Source of the DNA: Phytopseudomonas dryadis
GTDB taxonomy: Bacteria > Pseudomonadota > Gammaproteobacteria > Pseudomonadales > Pseudomonadaceae
Direction of reading: 5' to 3'
Assembly: GCF_004327355.1 (NCBI RefSeq)
Contig: NZ_QJUM01000002.1
Coordinates: 186,001 to 250,000, forward strand
DNA: 64,000 nt
A program made the translations under genes and the position numbers. Within the stretch, counting starts at the first letter, position 1. Every line of letters begins with the position of its first letter. The notes under the pieces are model-generated. The model made no database searches. It saw only the letters and a list, made by a program, of their open reading frames with translations, and was not told where the DNA came from. Below, piece by piece: positions 44,703 to 54,600 of this stretch.

Positions 44703-46799
44703 GTGCGCCTGCCCGCCCTGCGCCCCGACCTGCAGCTGTCGGACGCCGCGCCGGCGAACGACGGCGCGCCCCGCTGGGTCCTCGCCGACCCGCTTCGCGG
44801 CCGTTACTTCCAGCTGGGTGAGGCGGCCATGCGCCTGTTGCGTCACTGGCCCCTGGGTGAGGTGCGAGGGGTGCTCGCCGCCGCCAACCGCACCCCCGGC
44901 GTACCGCTGGGTGACGACGACCTGGAGCAGATGCTGCGCTTTCTGCGCGAGCACGACCTGATCGCCGCCAGCGACGCCGAACAGCGCGCCGGCTACGCGA
45001 CCAGGGCCGCCCTGCTGCGCCAGTCGCCGTGGAAGAAGGCGCTGCACCAGTATCTGTTCTTCCGCATCCCGCTGTGGCGCCCGGACGCCTTCCTCGAACG
45101 CAGCTGGCCCTGGCTGGCGCGCTTCGGCCCCGGCCTGCTGCGCTACGGCCTGCCGCTCACCCTGCTGCTGGGCATCCTCCTGGCGGCGCGCGACTGGGAA
45201 CGTTTCATCGCCTCCTTCCCGCACCTGTTCAGCCTCGGCGGCATGCTCGCCTTCGGCGTGGCCCTGGTGTTCGCCAAGCTCTGTCACGAGTTCGGCCACG
45301 CCTACATGGCCAAGCGCGCCGGCTGCCGGGTACAGAGCATGGGCCTGGCGTTCATGGTGCTGTTCCCCCTGTTCTATACCGACGTCAGCGACGCCTGGCG
45401 GGTCAGGGAACGCCGCTCGCGGCTGCTGATCGGCGCCGGCGGCATGCTCGCCGAACTGCTGCTGGCCTGCATCGCCCTGCTCGCCTGGTCGCTGCTCGAG
45501 GACGGCCCGCTGCGCACCGCCGCCTTCCTGCTCGCCACCGCGACCTGGATCACCACCCTGCTGGTCAACCTCAACCCCTTCCTGCGCTTCGACGGCTATT
45601 TCCTGCTCAGCGACCTGTGGGGCGTGGAGAACCTGCAGGGGCGGGCCTTCGCCCTGTGTCGCTGGCGCCTGCGCGAAATCCTGTTCGGCTACGGCGAGGC
45701 GATGCCGGAACCGCTGCCACCGGGCCTGCGTCGGCGCCTGCTGTGCTGGGGCTACGCCTCCTGGCTGTGGCGGGCGCTGCTGTTCCTGGGCATCGCCCTG
45801 GCGGTCTACCACCTGTTCTTCAAGCTGCTCGGCATCGTCCTGATGCTGGTCGAACTGGTCTGGTTCATCGGCCTGCCGATCTGGCGCGAGATGCGCGAAT
45901 GGTGGCGCCGGCGCAACCACGCCCACCCACCCAGGCTGCTGCTGAGCGCGACCCTGGCGTTGGCCCTGATGGCCGTGCTGGTGCTGCCCTGGAGCGCCGG
46001 CGTCGAAGTGCCGGCGTTGCTCGAAGCGCAGCGGGTGAGCGCCGTGCACGCGCCGGTGCCGGCGCGGGTACGGGCGCTGCAGGTGATCGACGGCCAGACC
46101 GTGCAGGCCGGCGAGGTGCTGCTGGAACTGGAGTCGCCGGATCTCGACTCGCGGCTGGTCATCGTCCGCCGCGAGATCGACGTCCTCCAGTTGCAACTGC
46201 GTCGCCAGGCCGGACGCAGCGAAACGGTGGCCGAAGCCGCTATCCTCGAGCAGAACCTCGCCGAGGCCCTGGCCGAATACCGCGGCCTGCAGGCCCGACG
46301 CGAACGCCTGCAACTGCGCGCCCCCCATGCCGGCACGGTACGCGACCTGCAGGCCGACCTGCGCAGCGGCCGCTGGTTGCCAGCGCAGTTGCCTTTGCTG
46401 CAAGTGGTGGAAACCGGCACGCGCCTGCGCGGCTATCTGGCCGAGAAGGAGCTCTGGCGCCTCGAAGCAGGCGCCGAAGGCCGCTTCATCAGCGATGACC
46501 CGTCCCGCGCCACGATCCGCGTACGCCTGGAACAGGTGGACGCCACCGGCACGCCGCACCTGCAACTGGAAGCCCTGGCCTCGGATCGCCAGGGGCCGAT
46601 CGCCGTGCGCCGCGACGACCGGGGCCGCGCCGAACCGCTGCAGGCCCAGTACGGCGTGCGTTTGCGGGCACTGGAGGAACGCCCCGCGCCACCCCAGCCG
46701 CTACGCGGCGTGGTGCACCTGCACGGCCAGAGCGAATCGCTGCTGGGCGCCGCCTGGCGGCGGATCGCCGCCCTGGGGATCAGGGAAAGCGGGTTCTGA
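44703..46799 (+). CDS. Site-2-protease (M50)-HlyD fusion membrane protein with PqqD-like N-terminus
   Basis: A 698-residue polytopic protein beginning at GTG one base after the upstream stop. Residues about 10-100 look like a PqqD-type peptide-recognition domain ('PRWVLADPLRGRYFQLGEAAM'). The M50 zinc motif HEFGH is at residues 195-199 within a hydrophobic helix, with the second S2P motif 'NLNPFLRFDGYFLL' around residues 295-310. Several further membrane helices lead to a C-terminal HlyD adaptor (about 420-690) with 'HAPVPARVRALQVIDGQTV'. Such S2P-HlyD proteins are known only from genomes, mostly near bacteriocin or large surface-protein genes. It likely recognises and cuts or guides a secreted substrate; this role is inference. 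Confidence 0.85.
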   Translation: MRLPALRPDLQLSDAAPANDGAPRWVLADPLRGRYFQLGEAAMRLLRHWPLGEVRGVLAAANRTPGVPLGDDDLEQMLRFLREHDLIAASDAEQRAGYATRAALLRQSPWKKALHQYLFFRIPLWRPDAFLERSWPWLARFGPGLLRYGLPLTLLLGILLAARDWERFIASFPHLFSLGGMLAFGVALVFAKLCHEFGHAYMAKRAGCRVQSMGLAFMVLFPLFYTDVSDAWRVRERRSRLLIGAGGMLAELLLACIALLAWSLLEDGPLRTAAFLLATATWITTLLVNLNPFLRFDGYFLLSDLWGVENLQGRAFALCRWRLREILFGYGEAMPEPLPPGLRRRLLCWGYASWLWRALLFLGIALAVYHLFFKLLGIVLMLVELVWFIGLPIWREMREWWRRRNHAHPPRLLLSATLALALMAVLVLPWSAGVEVPALLEAQRVSAVHAPVPARVRALQVIDGQTVQAGEVLLELESPDLDSRLVIVRREIDVLQLQLRRQAGRSETVAEAAILEQNLAEALAEYRGLQARRERLQLRAPHAGTVRDLQADLRSGRWLPAQLPLLQVVETGTRLRGYLAEKELWRLEAGAEGRFISDDPSRATIRVRLEQVDATGTPHLQLEALASDRQGPIAVRRDDRGRAEPLQAQYGVRLRALEERPAPPQPLRGVVHLHGQSESLLGAAWRRIAALGIRESGF

Positions 46800-46806
46800 A
46801 GCGCCA

Positions 46807-46845
46807 GGGTCTGTTGCCGTTTCAGCACGCGCCGGCAACAGACCC
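46807..46845. repeat. Short hairpin sharing the MITE end sequence
   Basis: GGGTCTGTTGCCG pairs perfectly with CGGCAACAGACCC across a 13-base loop that begins TTTCAGC. The first 20 bases match the terminal repeat of the 17835-18112 element at all but one position. It lies directly after the S2P-HlyD stop and may act as a terminator or be a collapsed copy of the element. Confidence 0.7.
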
Positions 46846-47116
46846 CAACCAGTCCAAATGGACTATATCCAGTCTCGCTTGATTCTCTCTACACTCGACA
46901 GGGCTAACATCCTTTTGCCATCACTGCCGGGCATGCGCGGCGACACGCTCGAGCTGCCTGCGGACGTGCATGACAGCCATTCTCGACTATTCTTCGAGCT
47001 GGCTTCGCACTGCTCCGCAGAGACGGCATCGAGCCGTACCGCCGGGCTCGTATGCAGACCCGGCATCACCGAACAAAGGACGCGGCTGCCCATTCTCTCG
47101 GCAGACAGGAGCAAGG
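46846..47116. other. Gap between S2P-HlyD and GNAT genes
   Basis: About 270 bases without a supported gene. The AT-rich stretch at 46855-46925 could contain the promoter for the GNAT-to-adhesin genes, but no convincing hexamer pair with normal spacing is visible. Confidence 0.4.
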
Positions 47117-47644
47117 ATGTCGAACCCAGCACCCGTAGCAGTTCGCCCCATCTCGGCAACCGACATGGACTTCCTGCGCCACCTGTACGCCACCACCCGT
47201 GCCGATGAAATGGCCCATACCCAGTGGGACGAAACGACCATCGCCCACTTCCTCGCCCAGCAATTCGATACCCAGCATCGTTACTATCAGGCCCAGTACC
47301 CGGACGCGCAGTTCCTGCTGATCGAAAACGGCGATCGGCCCATCGGTCGCCTGTACCTGTCCTGGGGGCCGAGCAACCTGCAGATCATCGATATCGCCCT
47401 GCTGCCCGAACACCGCGGCCTGGGTATCGGCAGCCATCTCCTGCACGAGCTGATCGAGCGCGCCGATGCGCTCGGCCTGAGCATCGGCCTGTACGTCGAG
47501 ACCTACAACCCGGCACTGCGCCTCTACCGGCATCTCGGTTTCCATCGGGTCGGTGAAAACGGCGTCTACCTGGCCTTGCGTCGGCCGCCCCGCGGCGAAG
47601 CAGCCGCACCAGGTGCCGACGCGCACCTGCAAGCCCTGCCCTGA
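47117..47644 (+). CDS. GNAT-family N-acetyltransferase
   Basis: A 175-residue GNAT enzyme with the acetyl-CoA-binding motif A 'IDIALLPEHRGLGIGSHLL' (RGLGIG at about residues 100-105) and the motif B-like 'LYVETYNPALRLYRHLGF'. The ATG at 47117 follows AGGAG by 6 bases; an upstream in-frame extension has no ribosome site. It lies 9 bases before a DUF6916-like gene and leads the collar-protein and adhesin genes, so it might acetylate one of these products. The substrate is unknown. Confidence 0.85.
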   Translation: MSNPAPVAVRPISATDMDFLRHLYATTRADEMAHTQWDETTIAHFLAQQFDTQHRYYQAQYPDAQFLLIENGDRPIGRLYLSWGPSNLQIIDIALLPEHRGLGIGSHLLHELIERADALGLSIGLYVETYNPALRLYRHLGFHRVGENGVYLALRRPPRGEAAAPGADAHLQALP

Positions 47645-47653
47645 GGAGCGGCC

Positions 47654-48001
47654 ATGTACCCGATGCCCACCCTGGAACGCCTCGCACAATCGCGCAATAC
47701 CTGCTTCCAGCTATGGATAGCCCCCGAACGGGCCCTCGACGTCGAACTCCTCCAGGTCGCCGAGGGCCAGCCCATGACGCCGGAGCACCAGACGTTCAGC
47801 GCCTTCTTCGCACTCCCCGAAGGCAGCCTCCTGCCGCAGGCGGTGTACCGGTTGTCGGCACACGGTGAGGAAGGCTGGCCCGTGCTGATGACCCCGGCAG
47901 CGCCGGAAGCGGATGGACGTCCGGTGCTGCAAGCCGTTTTCCATTGGAAAAAACCGCTGGACCAACCCGCAACCACGAAAAGCGCAGGAGAAGCGAGATG
48001 A
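47654..48001 (+). CDS. DUF6916-like small protein
   Basis: A 115-residue acidic protein, mostly beta by appearance ('TCFQLWIAPERALDVELLQVAE', 'VLQAVFHWKK'), without signal peptide. It resembles the DUF6916 proteins that accompany phage-tail-collar-like proteins. Its stop overlaps the start of the collar-protein gene by 4 bp, so the two are translated together. Function is unknown; the assignment rests on context and general similarity. Confidence 0.6.
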   Translation: MYPMPTLERLAQSRNTCFQLWIAPERALDVELLQVAEGQPMTPEHQTFSAFFALPEGSLLPQAVYRLSAHGEEGWPVLMTPAAPEADGRPVLQAVFHWKKPLDQPATTKSAGEAR

Positions 48002-48615
48002 GCGATCCATTCCTCGGCGAGATCAAGATGTTCGGCGGCAACTATGCACCGTACGGCTATGCCTTCTGTGACGGCAGCCCGGTGCCGCTCAACCAGAACC
48101 AGGCACTGTTCTCCCTGCTGGGAATCACCTACGGCGGCGACGGTGTCAGTACTTTCGCCCTGCCGGATCTGCGCGGCCGCAGCCCGGTGGGCTTCGGCCA
48201 GGGCCAGGGGCTGTCGCCGATTGCCCTGGGCCAGTCGGCCGGCAACGAGAGCGTGAGCCTGAGCCTGGCCCAGTTGCCGCCGCACTCCATCCAGATCCCC
48301 GCGCACAGCGCGAGCGTCACCGTCTCGGGCAGCGTGGGCATCCCCGTATCCAGCGCCACCGCAACCGTCGCCTCGCCGGTCGGCGCGGTACCAGCGGCGC
48401 CCGCCAGCAGTGGCCGTCCATTCCCGGTGTACGGCAGCGCCCAGAGCGGCAGCGACACCCTGGCCCCGTTCGACCTGAGCCTGAAGAGTTCCGTCGACAT
48501 ACCCGCGGTGCAATCCCAACCCGTCGGCGAAGGGCTGCCGCTGCCCGTGCGCACGCCCTACCTGGGCGTCAACTTCATCATCGCGCTGCAGGGCATCTAC
48601 CCCTCGCGCGGCTGA
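47998..48615 (+). CDS. Phage tail collar-domain (microcystin-dependent-protein-like) protein
   Basis: A 205-residue protein opening 'DPFLGEIKMFGGNYAPYGYAFCDGS', with 'TFALPDLRGRSPVGFGQGQG' in the middle, the collar-domain core found in MdpB-type proteins and phage short tail fibres. The C-terminal half is Ser/Ala/Val-rich. No phage structural genes are nearby, so this is a domesticated collar protein, usually found next to large secreted proteins. The start overlaps the DUF6916-like stop by 4 bp. It may be a co-secreted cap, fibre tip or carrier of the adhesin; that part is inference. Confidence 0.85.
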   Translation: MSDPFLGEIKMFGGNYAPYGYAFCDGSPVPLNQNQALFSLLGITYGGDGVSTFALPDLRGRSPVGFGQGQGLSPIALGQSAGNESVSLSLAQLPPHSIQIPAHSASVTVSGSVGIPVSSATATVASPVGAVPAAPASSGRPFPVYGSAQSGSDTLAPFDLSLKSSVDIPAVQSQPVGEGLPLPVRTPYLGVNFIIALQGIYPSRG

Positions 48616-48676
48616 TCGCAACACCGTCCCCGCGAACGCGGGGACGAAACGACAATGCAAGGTGAGGAAGCGTGTC

Positions 48677-51600
48677 ATGTGGTGGAACAGGATAGCCCGC
48701 AAGCAGTCGCCTGGCATGCCGGCCAGGGCCGCCCTGGTTCAGGCGCTCGAACCGCGGATGATGTTCGATGGCGCGGTCGCCGCCACCCTGGCGGAGACCG
48801 CGGATGCCCAACCGACGGACGCCGCCACAACGGACATTGCCAGTTACGAGATGGCCGCCACGACCAGCGGCGGGACAGCGCCGGGACGCCAGGAGGTGGT
48901 GTTCGTCGATGCCCAGGTGCAGGACTACCAGCAACTGCTCGGCAGCCTGCAGCCCGGCACGGAAGTGGTGGTGCTGGACAGCGGGGCCGACGGGCTGCAG
49001 CAGATCGCCGACTATCTGCAGGGCCGTTCCGGCATAGACGCCATCCACCTGCTCAGCCACGGCGACGTCGGCAAGCTGCAACTGGCAGGCCAATGGCTGG
49101 ACAGCGGCAGCCTCGAAGCCCGCTCCGACCTGCTGGCGTCCATCGGCCAGGCCCTGACCGACGATGGCGACATCCTCCTCTACGGCTGCCAGGTCGGTGC
49201 CGATGGCGCGGGAAGCGCTTTCCTCCAGGCACTGGCTGCAGCGACGGGAGCGGACGTCGCCGCCTCCGACGACCCGACCGGCGCCAGCGACAAAGGCGGC
49301 GACTGGACACTGGAAGTCAGCCTGGGGTCGATCGAGACCGCCAGCCTGACCGGCTTCGACGCCTATGCGAGCCTGCTCGCCGCCCCCTCCAGCGAGAACT
49401 TCGACGGGGTGGCGGTGGATGCCAGCGGCTACAGCTTCGGCGACAGCCCGCGGGTGATCAATGGCTGGACGATCCGGCTGCTGGATGCCGCGGGCAACGA
49501 TGCCCCGGACTACATCGACGTGACGCAGAACGCCAACGATACGGCCCTGGCAGGGAGCGGCGATGGCGCACTCGCTCTCACCGGCTACTACGGCGAGGCC
49601 CAGGCCGCCCAGTTCCAGTCCACCTCCGGCGATGCCTTCTGGTTGCGTTCCTTCAGCCTGGAGAACAACACGGCCAGTTCGGCCCTGCGCGTGGTGGGCT
49701 ACCGGGACGGCGTCATCGTCGCCAGCCAGGACATCACGGAAACCAACCTGGATGCCCTGGGCAGCACCATCACCCTCGATCACAGGCTGGACCAAGACTG
49801 GCAGAACATCGACGAATTCCGCATCGTCCAGCAGGACGGCTCGGCCGACATCCTGTTCTACGTCGACGACATCAGCGTCGACGCGGCCAACCTGCCGCCG
49901 GTGATCGGCAACCTCGACGGCGACAGCAGCAATTTCATCGAAGGCAGCGCCCCCGTGCTGCTCGACGTCGGCAGCAATGCCACCGTGATCGATGGCGACT
50001 CCAGCAATTTCAGCGGCGGCAACGTCACCGTCACCCTCGTCGCCGGCGGTGTGGCGGGCGTGGATGTCCTGGGCATACGCAACCAGGGCACCGGTGCCGG
50101 ACAGATCGGCGTATCCGGCACCAACGTCACCTACGGCGGCACAACGATCGGCACCTTCACCGGCGGCAGCAGCGGCAATGCCCTGGCCGTCACCTTCAAC
50201 GCCAATGCCAGCGCCGACGCGGTACAGGCCCTGGTACGCAACCTCACCTACGCCAACCAGAGCGACGATCCGGGCGCCTCCCAACGAACCGTGCAGGTCA
50301 CCGTCACCGACAGCAACGAAGGCACCAGCAATCCGGCCAACGTGGTGCTCAGCATCACCCCGGTCAACGACGCGCCGACCCTCAGCGCAACCGGCAACAG
50401 CGTCACCTTCACCGAGAACGGCTCGGCGGTGGATCTGTTCAGCAACGTGAGCGTCGGCACCGTCGAAGCGGGTCAGACCATCACCGGCCTGACCCTGGCC
50501 GTGTCCAACGTCGCCAACGGCGCCAGCGAGATCCTGCGCATCGACGGCACCGACATTGCGCTGTTCGACGGCAATACCGGCACCACCATCAACGGGGTTA
50601 CCTACAGCGTCAGCGTCACCACTGGCACCGCTACGCTCACGCTCACCTCCAGCGGCCTGGCCACGGCCACCGCGCAGAGCCTGGTGGACGGCATCACCTA
50701 CCGCAACGCCAGCGAGGCGCCCACCACCACCGCACGCACGGTGACGCTGACGTCCATCACCGACAGCGGCGGCATCGACAACGGCGGCAGTGATACCCGC
50801 TACCTGGCGATCGCCGCCAACGTGGCCGTCGTCGCGGTCAACGACGCCCCCACCCTTTCCGGAGGCCCCTACGCCCTGCCCGCCACCAACGAGAACACCA
50901 TCTCCACCGGCACCCTGGTTTCCACCCTGCTCGCCGGCCTGAGCCATGCCGACGCGGATGGCCCCGCCGCCGGCATCGCCGTGACCGTCACCGCCGGCAG
51001 TGGAACCTGGCAGTATTCGCTGGACGGCAGCAGCTGGAACAACATCGGCACCGTCTCCGGCGCGGCCGCGCTGCTGCTCTCCGACACGACCTGGGTGCGC
51101 TACGCGCCGGACGGCATGAACGGCGAAACCGCCACCCTCACCTTCCGCGCCTGGGACCAGACCAGCGGCGCCGCGTCCACCAACATGACCCGCAGCACCG
51201 CCGACACCAGCAACAACGGCGGCAGCACGGCATTCTCCAGCGGCATGGCGCAGGCCAATATCGTCGTGCAGGCCGTCAACGACGCCCCCATCAACGTCAG
51301 CCTGAGCAACACCACGGTCGCCGAGAACAGCTCGACCGCCACCGAGCTGACCATCGGTACCCTCACCTCCACCGACGTGGACATCGGCGACAGCCACAGC
51401 TACAGCATCGTCGGTGGCACGGACGCGGGGGTCTTCGTCATCGTCGGCACCCAGCTGCGTTTCCAGGCCGGCACCGTGCTCGACTACGAGACCCAGAGCA
51501 GCTACACGGTCATCGTGCGCAGCACGGACTCCGGCGGCGCCTGGCTCGACAAAGCCTTCACCATTACCCTCACCGACGTCAACGAAGCCCCGATAGTCGC

Positions 51601-54600
51601 CACGCCGCTGGCCGACCAGACCGGCGCCGTCGGTGCCGCCTTCTCCTACACCGTGCCGGCCGGCGCCTTCGCCGATCCGGATGCCGGTACCACGCTCAGC
51701 TACAGCGCCACCCTGACGGACGGTAGCGCGCTGCCCGCGTGGCTGCAGTTCGACGCCGCCAGCCGCACCTTCAGCGGCACACTCGGCGCCGATGGCGCGA
51801 TCAGCGTGCGCGTGACCGCCAGCGATGGCAGCCTGAGCGTGTACGACGATTTCACCCTGACGATCACGCAAGCGCCTCCCGAGGTGACGGGCATCGTGCG
51901 CGCGGGCGGTGCCGCCCAGTGGACCAATGCCGACACCCTGGTCTTCACGGTCACCTTCAGCGAAGCGGTGACCGGCGTGGACGCGAGCGACTTCTCGCTG
52001 AGCACGACCGGCACGGCGGTGGGCAGCATCACCGCCATCCAGACCTCGGACAACATCACCTACAGCGTGACGCTCACCGGCATCAGCGGCGACGGCACCC
52101 TGCGCCTGAACCTCAACGCCAGCGGCACTGGCATCGCCAACGGCAATGCCAGCCCCATCGCGGGCGGCTACAGCAGCGGGGAAATCTACATCCTCGACAA
52201 CACCGCGCCCAGCACGCCCAGCCTCACCATCGCGCCCGCGTCCGACAGCGGGACGCTCGGCGACCGTATCACCAACGTCACCACGCCCACGCTCACCGGC
52301 ACGGCGGAGGCGAACAGCAGCGTCCGCCTCTACGACAGCGACGGCACCACCCTGCTGGGCATGACCACGGCCGACGGCAGCGGCAACTGGAGCATCACCA
52401 GCAGCGCCCTGGCCGAGGGCAGCCATAACCTCACCGTCACCGCCACCGACGCGGTGGGCAACATCTCGGGCGCCAGCGCGACGTTGGTCCTGGTCATCGA
52501 CACCACTGCGCCCGCCACGCCCGCCGTGACCTCGCCGGCCCTGAGCAACAGCGCGGCACCGCTGCTGAGCGGCACCGCCGAAACCGGCAGCACCGTGACC
52601 ATCAGCATCGGCGGCGCGACCTATACCACCGTCGCCAGCAGCGGCGCCTGGAGTCTCGATCTGGCCAGCGCCACCCCGGTCGCCGGCGTCCTGGCGCTGA
52701 ACGCCAACGGTGCCAACCCCGTTTCGGTCACCGCCACCGACGCCGCCGGCAATGTCTCGGCCACCGCCTCGCAGACCCTGCTTATCGATACCACCGCGCC
52801 CATCGCGCCCGCGGTGACCTCGCCGGCCCTGACCAACAGCGCGGCGCCGCTGCTGAGCGGCACCGCTGAAACCGGCAGCACCGTGACCATCAGCATCGGC
52901 GGCGCGACCTATACCACCGTCGCCAGCAGCGGCGCCTGGAGTCTCGATCTGGCCAGCGCCACCCCGGTCGCCGGCATCCTGGCGCTGAACGCCAACGGTG
53001 CCAACCCCGTTTCGGTCACCGCCACCGACGCCGCCGGCAATGTCTCGGCCACCGCCTCGCAGACCCTGCTTATCGATACCACCGCGCCCACCGCGCCCGC
53101 GGTGACCTCGCCGGCCCTGACCAACAGCACGACACCGCTGCTGAGCGGCACCGCTGAAACCGGCAGCACCGTCACGGTCAGCATCGGCGGCGCGACCTAT
53201 ACCACTGTCGCCTCTGGCGGCGCCTGGAGTCTCGACCTGGCCAGCGCCACCCCGGTCGCCGGCAGCCTGGCGCTGAACAGCAACGGCGCCAACCCGGTCA
53301 GCGTCACCAGCACCGATGCGGCGGGCAATACCTCGAGCGCCGCCACCCAGACCCTGATCATCGACACCGCCGCGCCCACCGCGCCCGCGGTGACCTCGCC
53401 GGCCCTGAGCAACAGCACGGCACCACTGCTGAGCGGCACCGCCGAAAGTGGCAGCACCGTGACCATCAGCATTGGCGGCGCGACCTATACCACCGTCGCC
53501 AGCGGCGGCGCCTGGAGCCTCGACCTGGCCAGCGCCACACCGGTCGCCGGCGTCCTGGCGCTGAACGCCAACGGTGCCAACCCCGTTTCGGTCACCGCCA
53601 CCGACGCCGCCGGCAATGTCTCGGCCACCGCCTCGCAGACCCTGCTTATCGATACCACCGCGCCCACCGCGCCCGCGGTGACCTCGCCGGCCCTGACCAA
53701 CAGCACGACACCGCTGCTGAGCGGCACCGCTGAAACCGGCAGCACCGTCACTGTCAGCATCGGCGGCGCGACCTATACCACTGTCGCCTCTGGCGGCGCC
53801 TGGAGTCTCGACCTGGCCAGCGCCACACCGGTCGCCGGCAGCCTGGCGCTGGACGTCAACGGCGCCAACCCGGTCAGCGTCACCAGCACCGATGCGGCGG
53901 GCAATACCTCGAGCGCCGCCACCCAGACCCTGATCATCGACACCGCCGCGCCCACCGCACCCACCGTGACCTCGCCGGCCCTGAGCAACAGCACGGCACC
54001 ACTGCTGAGCGGCACCGCCGAAAGTGGCAGCACCGTGACCATCAGCATTGGCGGCGCGACCTATACCACCGTCGCCAGCGGTGGCGCCTGGAGCCTCGAC
54101 CTGGCCAGCGCCACGCCGGTCGCCGGCGTCCTGGCGCTGGACACCAACGGTGCCAACCCCGTTTCGGTCACCGCCACCGACGCCGCCGGCAATGTCTCGG
54201 CCACCGCCTCGCAGACCCTGCTTATCGACACCACCGCGCCCGCCACGCCAGCCGTGACCTCGCCGGCCCTGACCAACAGCACGGCACCACTGCTGAGCGG
54301 CACCGCCGAAAGTGGCAGCACCGTGACCATCAGCATTGGCGGCGCGACCTATACCACCGTCGCCAGCGGCGGCGCCTGGAGCCTCGACCTGGCCAGCGCC
54401 ACCCCGGTCGCCGGCAGCCTGGCGCTGGACGTCAACGGTAGCAACGCGGTTTCCGTCATCAGTACCGATGCCGCCGGCAACAGTAGTTCGTCCGCCGCGC
54501 AAAGCCTGGTCATCGATACCCAGCCAGCCTCGACCGTCTCGGTTGGCGTTCCCCCCGGCGGCGCCTACGTGGCCGGGCAGCCTCTCGACTTCACCGTCAA

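Noticed and set aside
44163..46565. 800-codon minus-strand frame opposite the S2P-HlyD gene
   Set aside because: Shadow frame; the plus strand carries HEFGH, membrane helices and HlyD motifs.
47998..48615. Prophage remnant (tail collar protein)
   Set aside because: No other phage structural or regulatory genes lie near; the collar domain is common in bacterial secreted-protein loci.
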